64,000 nt of DNA from positions 33,102 to 97,101 of the forward strand of contig JBBRWC010000001.1 of NCBI GenBank assembly GCA_038246255.1, given 5' to 3'. Positions 36,242-43,807 of this stretch are shown here, one piece after another; within the stretch, counting starts at the first letter, position 1, and each line of letters opens with the position of its first letter. Source of the DNA: RI-242 sp038246255 (GTDB lineage: Bacteria; Planctomycetota; UBA1135; GCA-002686595). A model generated the notes under the pieces. That model was not told the DNA's origin and made no database searches. It was given only the letters and a program-made list of their open reading frames with translations. Both the position numbers and the translations under genes were made by a program.

Positions 36242-37996
36242 TCACGGCAGCGTCACGACGTCGCTGATCTTGCGAACCAGCCCCGACGACGTGAGGGTCA
36301 CGGCGACCGTGAAGAACTCGAAACCGCCGGGGAAGAGGAACGGGAAGTTTCCTAACTCCGCTCCTTCCTGACTGGGGTCGTTCGCGGCGAAGAAGCTCGT
36401 GAAGAACAACTGCGGCGACAGCCCCAAAACGGTCAGCGGGTCGAGGTCGAGCCCCGTGTCGCGCCCGTCGGGCAACAAGAGCGAGCCCTTCGCCCGTGAG
36501 AACGACACCAAAGCGGCCACGAATGCGTCCTCGAGCGGCACGTGCCCGGTGGCAAGGTGCGCGGTTTCAGAACCGGGAAAGAGGTCTTCGCCGACGATCG
36601 ACAGTGGTCGATAACCGGTCACCGCGACGGCCTCACCGGCGGGAGTCGATTCCGCCGTGAAAGGGATGATGAAGTTGTCGTACAGCCGGTTGTAGGCAAT
36701 TGCGAAACGCTGGACGTTGACACCGCGTGCGATGCCCGCGTCCACTCCGATGGGCAGCAGTTCGTCGTGGTACTCCGTGCCGAGCAGTTGGTCCGCGGAC
36801 GCCCCGAGCAGCGTCGTCTCACCAATTTCAGTTGGGCTGAGGAACACGATCGTTTGGGACTCCGGGCCACCCGGCCCCACACCTTCGGTGCGCGCGAAGC
36901 GCGGCCTGGAACCCTGCCCCATCACTTCCGCGTCAAAGACGGCCGGGTCGACCGCTGCAAAGCGTGCCACGCTGTCGACCCCGTCGATACGCAGCGTCGC
37001 CGCGACCTGGATGAGGCTGTAGGTGACCTCCAAGTCGAAGTCAGGCACCGTGTCCACCGCGGCGCTGTTGGGCGCGAAGGTGACGGGCTCGGAAACCAAC
37101 CCAAAGTTGGCTCCGAAGTCGGTCGAGCGCCGCAGGAAGAGTGAGTCGTTGACCCCGTCGCCCTCGAGCCAGCCGGCGACGAGCAGGTCCACTTCGAGGG
37201 CAACCTGCGGTGCACGCGCATTCAAGCCCAGCGCTGCACTCAACGCATGTTCCGGTCCGAAGGTGAAACCAAAACCGGAGTTGACGGCCGTGCGCGACCA
37301 AAGGACGCGACTCCCCGCGGGCCCGCGATTGTCGGTAAACACAACAGCGAGTCGGTTGAACTGCGCTTCGGCCTCGACCTCGAATGCCACGCCGCCGGGC
37401 GCCGAAACCTGGGACGCCGGTGCGAACGTCGCCCCGGCGTCGTTGGATGTCGCGACCCAGACCGCGCCAGAAACCACCGCGACGACGTGGAGGAGCGGCA
37501 CCGGCGCGCGGGTCAGCACCACTTCGTAGTCGGTCGTGTCACCTGACGGCAGCACGCCAACGGGAGTGCCCGTCGACCAAAGGCCCGAGGTCGCGTCGAA
37601 CCGCGCGACGTGGACGGCGGTTGCCGTCGCACCCGCGGCATCGTCGAGCCACGCGACAATACCGCGCGAACCGCTCACTCGCACGGCTTCGTCATCGAGA
37701 GCCGCAGCCGTGGAGGAAAGCTGGATTGCCGGTCCAAAACCACCCAACAGCGGCTCGGCGCCTTCGGCTCGGCCATCCGCCGTGGTGACCCGGAGTGCAC
37801 CGTCGGCGTGCAGAGACGCAACGATAGAAAGTTCAGCGTCGGAGGACACGCTCAGCGCCAGCGCGGGTGTGTCGCCCGAAAGCGGAGCGGCTGGGCGGAT
37901 GAAGAACTCGACTTCGTCCGCGCCATCGGCGTGGGCGAACTGGAGTCCGGTGGCAAGCACGGGGGCGAGGAGCCAGAGACTGTGCTTCTTCTGCAT
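36242..37996 (-). CDS. Large secreted protein, BNR/beta-propeller-like
   Basis: 584 residues with a signal peptide (about 1-23, ending FAHA). Repeating segments such as VAWLDDAAGATATAVHVARF, VWVATSNDAGATFAPASQ and LFLRRSTDFGANFGLVSEPV resemble BNR/Asp-box repeats (S-x-D-x-G-x-x-F) of sialidase-like propellers. No catalytic residues recognised. Likely extracellular or periplasmic; function unknown. Confidence 0.65.
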   Translation of the reverse strand: MQKKHSLWLLAPVLATGLQFAHADGADEVEFFIRPAAPLSGDTPALALSVSSDAELSIVASLHADGALRVTTADGRAEGAEPLLGGFGPAIQLSSTAAALDDEAVRVSGSRGIVAWLDDAAGATATAVHVARFDATSGLWSTGTPVGVLPSGDTTDYEVVLTRAPVPLLHVVAVVSGAVWVATSNDAGATFAPASQVSAPGGVAFEVEAEAQFNRLAVVFTDNRGPAGSRVLWSRTAVNSGFGFTFGPEHALSAALGLNARAPQVALEVDLLVAGWLEGDGVNDSLFLRRSTDFGANFGLVSEPVTFAPNSAAVDTVPDFDLEVTYSLIQVAATLRIDGVDSVARFAAVDPAVFDAEVMGQGSRPRFARTEGVGPGGPESQTIVFLSPTEIGETTLLGASADQLLGTEYHDELLPIGVDAGIARGVNVQRFAIAYNRLYDNFIIPFTAESTPAGEAVAVTGYRPLSIVGEDLFPGSETAHLATGHVPLEDAFVAALVSFSRAKGSLLLPDGRDTGLDLDPLTVLGLSPQLFFTSFFAANDPSQEGAELGNFPFLFPGGFEFFTVAVTLTSSGLVRKISDVVTLP

Positions 37997-38178
37997 GGGA
38001 TTGGGGAGTTGTAGGTGGGTGGCCCCGATGTAGGGCCTTCAGGTCGCTCAATGCCCCCCGCCCCGGACGAGTTCCGCCCGGCCCTAACCCCCAAGTTGGA
38101 AAGAACGCGACCGTGCCAGACACGCCCCAGCACAAAGACACCGGCCCAATCGTCGCGACGACATCCGCCGTCGCGGCT

Positions 38179-38757
38179 TCACACCGGCCGAGCCGACACC
38201 GCTTGATCGAGGGCGGACAGGAGCGCGCTGTTTTTCACCAAGTCCGACGTGTGGCGGCTGATCTGGTGCAGGTGGACCGGGCGCGCGGCCACACCACCCT
38301 CCCCGGGGCCAAGCACGAGCGCGCCACCCTGTTGCCAGGGGTCGCCCTGAATTCCAGGGAAACCGTGGCCCTTGAAGAGCGACGCCAACGCGCCCGGTAG
38401 GGCTTTGGGGTGAAAACTCTGCCACACACCGCGCTCGAGGCCAACCGCGCGGAAACTCGCAAGGTCCGGGTCGCACAGCAAGCGGGCGCCCGTGTGCAGC
38501 GCCGCGCGGAACGCTGGGATGTGCCGCGGCTCCCCGTTGCCGATCAGGATCAGCCGCGCGCCCTTAGCGGTGATCGTGCCTTCGATGCCGCGCAACTGCG
38601 CGACGTGCTCGCGGCAGAGCGTTCACCCAAAATGCCGCAGCCACACGAGCACGGCCGGCCCCGCGTGTTCCCGGACGACGGTCTCGAGCGCCCTCGCGCG
38701 GCCATCCTCTTCCAGCACAGTGGCGCGTCCCAGTGCCGCACGGTCGAGCATTGCCAT
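38179..38757 (-). CDS. Putative selenoprotein: peroxiredoxin-like (AhpC-TSA_2) with in-frame TGA as selenocysteine (UxxC)
   Basis: Reading from ATG 38757, 192 codons run in a single frame apart from one TGA at 38625-38623 (codon 45). The protein is VWLRHFG-U-TLCREHVAQLRG, then AKGARLILIGNG, LLCDPDLASFRAVGLERGVW and GDPWQQGGALVL. These are the standard blocks of AhpC-TSA_2/PRXL2 thioredoxin-fold redox proteins, whose motif is FGCxxCRE. The TGA sits exactly at the first, redox-active Cys. Frame and homology continue unbroken after it. A hairpin fitting a bacterial SECIS follows (38617-38596), and TAGGCT lies six nt before the ATG. The simplest reading is a selenocysteine thiol oxidoreductase/peroxidase. 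A Cys-to-stop mutation (TGC to TGA) is the alternative. Confidence 0.75.
38596..38617 (-). promoter_or_regulatory. SECIS-like hairpin downstream of the TGA codon
   Basis: Starting six nt after the TGA, CTG, a bulged C and CGCGA pair with TCGCG and CAG around the loop GCACG: an eight-bp stem with a five-base loop opening with G. Bacterial SECIS elements are short stem-loops inside the coding region just after UGA, with a G among the first two loop bases. The loop G here is 15 nt after the TGA, at the short end of the usual range. GC-rich DNA forms such hairpins by chance, so this is supporting evidence only. Confidence 0.5.
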
Positions 38758-38828
38758 GGCCCGAGCCTAGGACGAGATCGCCCCTCGATCCACCACCCAC
38801 ACGCCCGGCCGCGTAGTTTCGACGCCCG
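38758..38828. promoter_or_regulatory. Divergent promoter region between selenoprotein candidate and senB-like gene
   Basis: 71 bp. Minus strand: TAGGCT at 38769-38764, six nt before the ATG at 38757. Plus strand: TAGTTT at 38814-38819, nine nt before the ATG at 38829. Both fit the TANNNT leaderless pattern of the window. The shared region suggests co-regulation of the two selenium-linked genes. Confidence 0.55.
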
Positions 38829-39818
38829 ATGGACGTGCTCTTGCTTCGACCGGCGGTCGGTCGGGTGCCGACGGGCAACCGGGTCACTGCGGTGCGCTGG
38901 GCGTGCCTGTGGCGATCGCTCGGCCACCGGGTGCGTATCGCCAACGCGGACGACGGGCGGCCCGCGGACCTCGTGGTTGCGTTGCACGCGGTCAAATGCG
39001 GCGCAGCATTCGTGGCGGCCCGCGATCGACTTCCGCGGGCTCGGGGAATCCTCGCGCTCGCGGGGACCGACCTGCCCCCTTGCGATGCGAAAGCTCGGCC
39101 AGAAGCACATCCTGGCACGGAGCTCGACCCACAGTTGCGCATGGCGCTCGAGCGCGCCGACACGATTGTTCTCCTGCAACCGCGCCAAGGCGACGGGTTG
39201 CCAGCAACGCTCCGCGAACGCACCCACGTGGTGCTGCCGTCGGCGCGCCGAGTCGCCCCCCGGCCCCCCGCGGACCGTCTACCGTGGTTGGTGCTGTGCC
39301 TCGCGCACCTGCGTCCGATCAAGGAACCGTTCCTGCTCGCCCGCGCGATGGCGCTGCTGCCGCCCGCGTCGAAGCTGAAAGCATTGCACCTTGGTGCCGC
39401 GTTGACCGAGGATGCCACCCACGAGGCCGAGCGCGCCGCGGCGCTCTCCCCGCGCTGGTCCTGGGGCGGGGTTTGGCCGCGCGCGCACGCTCTCGCTCAG
39501 CTCGCTGTGGCGCGCGCACTGGTGCTGACTTCCCATAGCGAAGGGGCGAGCGGTGCGATCGTCGAAGCGCTGGTCCACGGCGTTCCGGTGCTCGCCACCG
39601 ACATTCCCGCAAACCTCGCCCTACTCGGCGCCGACTGGCCCGCGCGGTTCCCGCCGGGGGACGAACGCGCGCTGGCCGCGCTCCTCACGCGCCTTGAGTC
39701 CGACGACGTTTGGCGCGATCAACTCGAACGCCGTGCCGCGTTGCTCGCACCGCGCTTCACCCAAGAGCGGGAACGCGCGGACTGGGCCGGCCTCTTCGCG
39801 CAACTCGGGTGCGGTTAG
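38829..39818 (+). CDS. senB: SenB-like selenosugar synthase (TIGR04348-type glycosyltransferase)
   Basis: 329-residue GT-B glycosyltransferase. The N-terminal block TGNRVTAVRWACLWRSLGHR, then DLVVALHAVKCG and ILALAGTDL is the wording of the TIGR04348 family. SenB of that family makes selenosugar from selenophosphate and a UDP-sugar in selenoneine biosynthesis. The C-terminal half shows TSHSEGASGAIVEALVHGVPVL, the nucleotide-sugar site with conserved Glu residues. The usual partners senA (EgtB-like) and senC/selD are not in the window. Family fit is good; function is inferred from the family and from the selenoprotein candidate 71 bp away. Confidence 0.72.
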   Translation: MDVLLLRPAVGRVPTGNRVTAVRWACLWRSLGHRVRIANADDGRPADLVVALHAVKCGAAFVAARDRLPRARGILALAGTDLPPCDAKARPEAHPGTELDPQLRMALERADTIVLLQPRQGDGLPATLRERTHVVLPSARRVAPRPPADRLPWLVLCLAHLRPIKEPFLLARAMALLPPASKLKALHLGAALTEDATHEAERAAALSPRWSWGGVWPRAHALAQLAVARALVLTSHSEGASGAIVEALVHGVPVLATDIPANLALLGADWPARFPPGDERALAALLTRLESDDVWRDQLERRAALLAPRFTQERERADWAGLFAQLGCG

Positions 39819-39819
39819 T

Positions 39820-40614
39820 TCAACGCGGCGTTTCGAACGACACGTCGCCAGCCGCGCTGACTCCGACCTGCGCCCGGGTGGCGAGCCGCAGGGGCGGCAG
39901 AAAGGGGAGCTGGAGCGCGGGGGGCACGATTCCAATCCCGAATGCCGCGCCGAGGATGTGCGCCTGCACCCCTTCGACGACCCCCAACTCGAGTCCGAAG
40001 ATCGGCGTCTCAAGCTCCACACCCGCGCCGCTGCCCGTCAGCCCCACCCGCACAGGAACGGCCCAGTCCTTGCCGACCGCGTTGTGGTCGAGCCGCGCAC
40101 CGAGGCCATCTACTTCGCGCAGGAGGCCCTCCGCGAACGTGTTGCTGTTGGGGCCCGGCCACGCGCGGTAACTGCTGAGATAACGCTGGTTTTGCGCGAT
40201 TCCAAGGTCCAACAGCTTGCGCGCCATCGGCGCCGCGCCGGCCCCCGTGCGCGACGCCAAGACCTCGACACGACGGTCCCAACGCCGGTCGGCAAACACT
40301 TCGTCGGGCTCGAGCGGCACAACCCGCACTCCGCTCGTCCGGCTCAGCACTTCGAGCCGCATCCACGGACCCCCCGTCCGCGTGCGCAGGTCGAAAAACG
40401 TGTGGCTTGAAAAGCGCGCGAGCCAGGGCTCCGAATCCGGCAAGCGGACACTCTTGACGAGCACCGCGGGGCCATCGTCGAAATAACGCTCGATCGCGGT
40501 CGGGCGTGTTCCCGCGCAGCCTGCCACGATCAGCAGGAGCACGGGTACGCGCACGGGGGCGCGCAAGGGCCACCGCGCGGCGCGCCACCGCGACCCACGA
40601 TCCGCGGTGCTCAA
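39820..40614 (-). CDS. DUF3750 family lipoprotein
   Basis: 264 residues. Signal segment VPVLLLIVAGCAG gives a lipobox; the mature part carries FSSHTFFDLRTRTGGPWMRLEVL and the family-typical YRAWPGPNSNTFAEGLLREV. Function unknown; DUF3750 proteins are envelope-associated. TTG start at 40614 is chosen because it overlaps the Rieske oxygenase stop (TTGA); the longer frame is antisense or shadow. Converges on the senB-like gene. Confidence 0.8.
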   Translation of the reverse strand: MSTADRGSRWRAARWPLRAPVRVPVLLLIVAGCAGTRPTAIERYFDDGPAVLVKSVRLPDSEPWLARFSSHTFFDLRTRTGGPWMRLEVLSRTSGVRVVPLEPDEVFADRRWDRRVEVLASRTGAGAAPMARKLLDLGIAQNQRYLSSYRAWPGPNSNTFAEGLLREVDGLGARLDHNAVGKDWAVPVRVGLTGSGAGVELETPIFGLELGVVEGVQAHILGAAFGIGIVPPALQLPFLPPLRLATRAQVGVSAAGDVSFETPR

Positions 40615-41711
40615 TCGCCGCCCTGCGCGAGCGCGCGCTCCACGAGCCGGTGGAAATGGTGTGTGCCGCGCTCGTGCTCCGGTGCGTACCGCCCGCGCCG
40701 CCACAGGCGCGCCCCCAGCCCGCGCTGCACGGATTCGATGGCCCGTTCGTCCTCGCGCTCGACCGCGTCCAAATCACCGCCCGCACCACTTCCCAAGCGC
40801 TCAGGCGCCCAAACGTAACTCTCAAAGTCCACCGCGGTGCGCGCATCCGCGAGCGGCCGCACGCGGTTCATGCTGACACCCCACGGATACACGTTCACCA
40901 TCAGGTTGGGGAAGAGCCAGAAATACCACGCTGCAATGCGTTTGCCGCTGTCCGGGTGGCCGGCGGGAAGCGCTTCATCGAAAGCCGATTCACTCTCCGC
41001 GGCTTCCGCGACTTGCAGCGTTCCCCACTCGAGCAACTCGTGGCGATAGGCGGCAAAATCCATTGTGCGCACGAGTCCGGGATGGATGAACGGGATATGC
41101 AGGCCCTCGAGATAGTTCTCGACGTAGAGCGCAAAATGGCCGTCGAGTGTCCAGCGCCGCGAGCGCTCCGGCGCGCGCTGCGCACGATCGAAGGGCAGGT
41201 GCCCCACGCGCGCTTGAATCGGTCCCCACCACTGGCGGAACCCCGGCGGCGGCGTCAGCGCCGTGAAGAGCCACGGACCCACGGACTCGAGCGGAAGGCG
41301 CGCGAGGTCGTCCTCGGGCGCGGGGAAGTTCTGCGCGCCCTCGAATCCCGGCGCCGCGCGGAATTCACCATCAAGCCCAAAGCGCCGACCGTGGTACGGA
41401 CAGCGCAGTTCGCGCGCCCGCATCGGTCCGTCGCACACGAGCCGTCCGCGGTGTGTGCAGGCGTTCGACAAACACGCGATCGCGCCGGCGCGTCGCGTCA
41501 GGACCAACGGTTCAGCGAGCGACCCTTCGAGCAGCGTGCAAGGTGCGGCGCCCTCCGGCTGCGGCACGCCATCCCTGTCGCCCAGCCACTGCCAACCGCC
41601 GAAACAGCGCTCGACCAAGCGCTGCTGAAATGGCCCCGGGCGGTAGAACTCGGGCGGCGGCGTGACCGCGACACGCACATCCGGATCAATCTCCAAGCGG
41701 AATCCGTTCAC
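40611..41711 (-). CDS. Rieske non-heme iron oxygenase, alpha-subunit type
   Basis: 366 residues. The Rieske 2Fe-2S site is CTHRGRLVC...CPYHGRRF (CxH and CxxH pairs, about residues 82-105). The mononuclear iron site is seen in VENYLEGLHIPFIHPGL (two His). Resembles choline-monooxygenase/ring-hydroxylating dioxygenase alpha subunits and needs an external reductase; none is adjacent. GTG start at 41711 overlaps the upstream stop (GTGA). Substrate unknown. Confidence 0.88.
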   Translation of the reverse strand: MNGFRLEIDPDVRVAVTPPPEFYRPGPFQQRLVERCFGGWQWLGDRDGVPQPEGAAPCTLLEGSLAEPLVLTRRAGAIACLSNACTHRGRLVCDGPMRARELRCPYHGRRFGLDGEFRAAPGFEGAQNFPAPEDDLARLPLESVGPWLFTALTPPPGFRQWWGPIQARVGHLPFDRAQRAPERSRRWTLDGHFALYVENYLEGLHIPFIHPGLVRTMDFAAYRHELLEWGTLQVAEAAESESAFDEALPAGHPDSGKRIAAWYFWLFPNLMVNVYPWGVSMNRVRPLADARTAVDFESYVWAPERLGSGAGGDLDAVEREDERAIESVQRGLGARLWRRGRYAPEHERGTHHFHRLVERALAQGGD

Positions 41712-42025
41712 TGCGCCGCGCCCGCGATGAAGGCCTCGTACTCCTCCATCATCCACGTGGTATCCGTGTACAGCGCGAGCGCTTTGCGATCACCGCCCGC
41801 GCCGCTCAATGCGAGCTCCACCCCATCCGTGGTGAACGTCACGTCAACCACGCCGCGAACGGCTCCACCGCCCGCGGGCAGCAGCTCCGCGCGGGCTTTC
41901 GAGGACGAAGGTTGCTCGAACTCACACGCGAGGCCCGCGCGCTGCGCGGACGCGCGCAGCATCGCGAGGATCTGCTTGGTGTTCTTGCGCAGGTGGGTGC
42001 CGGGTTTGAGGCGTTCGTGTTGCAT
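41708..42025 (-). CDS. Hypothetical protein in the Rieske operon
   Basis: 105 residues starting MQHERLKPGTHLRKNTKQIL; a mixed alpha/beta composition (VVDVTFTTDGVELALSG, ALALYTDTTWMMEEYEAFI), no recognised motif, no signal. Head of a three-gene operon with 4-bp overlaps into the Rieske oxygenase and the DUF3750 lipoprotein. ATG 42025 chosen; the 49-residue extension upstream is antisense to the next promoter. Confidence 0.6.
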   Translation of the reverse strand: MQHERLKPGTHLRKNTKQILAMLRASAQRAGLACEFEQPSSSKARAELLPAGGGAVRGVVDVTFTTDGVELALSGAGGDRKALALYTDTTWMMEEYEAFIAGAAQ

Positions 42026-42175
42026 GGCGCGCGGTCCGGAGCGATTGGCCGCCGCGAGGGCCGCGGGGGGACGAGCGCGACAGGATAACGGCTCGCCCGC
42101 CGTTCGAGGGCGGTTCCCCGTTGTTCTGGCTTGGGTGGAAGGCCCGACCGGGCCTATTCTGCCGCGGAACAACCC

Positions 42176-43594
42176 ATGGAAACACCCAATCCCAATGGCG
42201 TGTACGACCTGATCGTCCTGGGCGGCGGCAGCGCGGGGAGCGCCGCAGCCGCGGAGGCCGTGAAGCTGGGTCTCAAGCGAGTTCTCGTCATCAACGACGG
42301 GGAACTCGGTGGCCTGTGCATCCTGCGCGGTTGCATGCCGACAAAAACGCTGCTGGCTTCGACGGACCTATTGCACGACCTGCGGCATGGTCCGGAGCTG
42401 GGCATCGAGCTCGCGCCGCCGCGCTTCGACTTCGCTGTCATGATGGCGCGCAAGCGGGCCCTCGTGGCGCGCTTCCAGCGTGCCAAGGTCGGCGCGATGG
42501 AGTCCGGGGGCTACGCGATCCTCGACGCCCGCGCCCGCTTCGTCGCGCCGGATGCAATCGAAGCCAAGGGCCAACGCTACCGGGCTAACACGTTCCTGAT
42601 CGCGACGGGTTCGCGCCTCAGCGTCCCGCCGATCCCCGGGCTCGACAGCATCGAGTACCTGCACAGCGACACGCTGCTCGAGCTCGAAACACCGCCGCGT
42701 TCCCTCCTCGTGCACGGGGCGGGCGCGGTTGGGCTCGAGTTTGCGACGTTCTTCGCGGGCCTCGGCACGAAGGTCACACTGGTCAATCGCTCGCCGCTCC
42801 TCAATCGCGGTGAGGATCCGATCCTCGCCGCGCAAATGGCAAAGATCCTCGAACTCGCCGGAGTCCGCCTGCGCATCGGCGCGTACGTGACCGCGATCGA
42901 GAGCACGGACGCAGGTGTGCTCGCCCAGGTCGACGGACCGCTGGGTCCCGAGCCCATCGAGGCCGAACGTTACCTTCTGGCGCTCGGGCGGGAAGCCAAC
43001 CTTGAAGGTCTCGACCTCGCGGCCGCGGGCATCCAGGCGGTGGGATCGCAGCTCGTCCTCGACGGTTGCCTCGCGACCACCAACCCCGCGGTGTTTGCGG
43101 CCGGAGATGCGACCAACGACCGTCAGATCCTGCACACCGGCAACATGGAGGGGCGCCACGTCGCGCACAACGCACGCCTGCGGCGCGACGGCCGCCCGCC
43201 GGTGCCCTGGAGCGAGGACGTGCCCCTCTTCGCCGTGTTCACCCATCCGCCCTACGCGCAAACGGGGCTTTTGGAATCGGAGGCGCGCGAGCGCGGCCTC
43301 GACGTGGTGGTCGCGCGCAAGAACTTCGCGAACCAGGGGCGCGGCATCGTCATGGGGGTCGTGCCGGACGCGGGCTCGGCGAAACTGATTGCGGAGCGCG
43401 GAACGGGCCGCCTCGTCGGCGCCCAGTTGCTGTGCCCCCGGGCCGACGACCTCATCCACGTCGCGTCCAGCGTCCTGCACTTTCGCGGCGGCGCGCAAGA
43501 CCTCGTGCGGATGCCCTGGTACCACCCGACGCTGTCCGAGATCTTCGTCGAGCTCGGACGCGAGCTGCTCGCAAAAGCAGGCGCACCGGGCTAA
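42176..43594 (+). CDS. Pyridine nucleotide-disulfide oxidoreductase (dihydrolipoamide dehydrogenase/mercuric reductase family)
   Basis: 472 residues. FAD site DLIVLGGGSAGSAAAAEA; redox disulfide GGLCILRGCMPTKTL; NAD site LLVHGAGAVGLEFATFFAGL; second FAD block NPAVFAAGDATND; C-terminal dimer His-Glu pair in YHPTLSEIFVELGR. Complete class I flavin disulfide reductase. No 2-oxoacid dehydrogenase subunits or mer genes adjoin it, so substrate is open. ATG 42176 is 15 nt after TATTCT. Its TAA stop lies inside a relic of the 206-bp repeat. Confidence 0.9.
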   Translation: METPNPNGVYDLIVLGGGSAGSAAAAEAVKLGLKRVLVINDGELGGLCILRGCMPTKTLLASTDLLHDLRHGPELGIELAPPRFDFAVMMARKRALVARFQRAKVGAMESGGYAILDARARFVAPDAIEAKGQRYRANTFLIATGSRLSVPPIPGLDSIEYLHSDTLLELETPPRSLLVHGAGAVGLEFATFFAGLGTKVTLVNRSPLLNRGEDPILAAQMAKILELAGVRLRIGAYVTAIESTDAGVLAQVDGPLGPEPIEAERYLLALGREANLEGLDLAAAGIQAVGSQLVLDGCLATTNPAVFAAGDATNDRQILHTGNMEGRHVAHNARLRRDGRPPVPWSEDVPLFAVFTHPPYAQTGLLESEARERGLDVVVARKNFANQGRGIVMGVVPDAGSAKLIAERGTGRLVGAQLLCPRADDLIHVASSVLHFRGGAQDLVRMPWYHPTLSEIFVELGRELLAKAGAPG

Positions 43595-43660
43595 CTCGGG
43601 TTATTTATGAGCTTTTCGAGCCGTCGAGACCACGTCGTTTTGAGGTCCGCGCGCGGTCGG
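43590..43660. mobile_element. Relic of the 206-bp MITE-like element (left end)
   Basis: GCTAACTCGGGTTATTTATG followed by AGCTTTTCGAG and CACGTCGTTTTGAGGT aligns with the left 70 bases of the intact copies (CTAGCCCGGGTTATTCATC, GGTTTTCGAGC, AAGTCGTCGCCTGGT) with scattered mismatches. The right end is not recognisable. It supplies the stop codon of the upstream oxidoreductase. The remaining roughly 150 bases up to 43807 show nothing else. Confidence 0.6.
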
Positions 43661-43807
43661 ACGGACGGGGCGCATGGCGATCTTCGCGCTTGCGCTCGCG
43701 TGGCACCTGTTCGAACGACAGGTCCTTTGGAACGGGCTACGGGAATGGTGGGGAGCGCCGCGTCGCGGCTCCCAAGCGCGACGACCGACGCCCCCCCACG
43801 GTGAAGA

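Noticed and set aside
38179..38595. Short 138-residue protein starting at TTG 38595
   Set aside because: It lacks the thioredoxin-fold N-terminus, which is present in the same frame upstream of the TGA; the longer reading with selenocysteine explains the sequence better.
43607..43804. Small plus-strand open frame after the disulfide oxidoreductase
   Set aside because: It begins inside the repeat relic, has no family features and no start signal.
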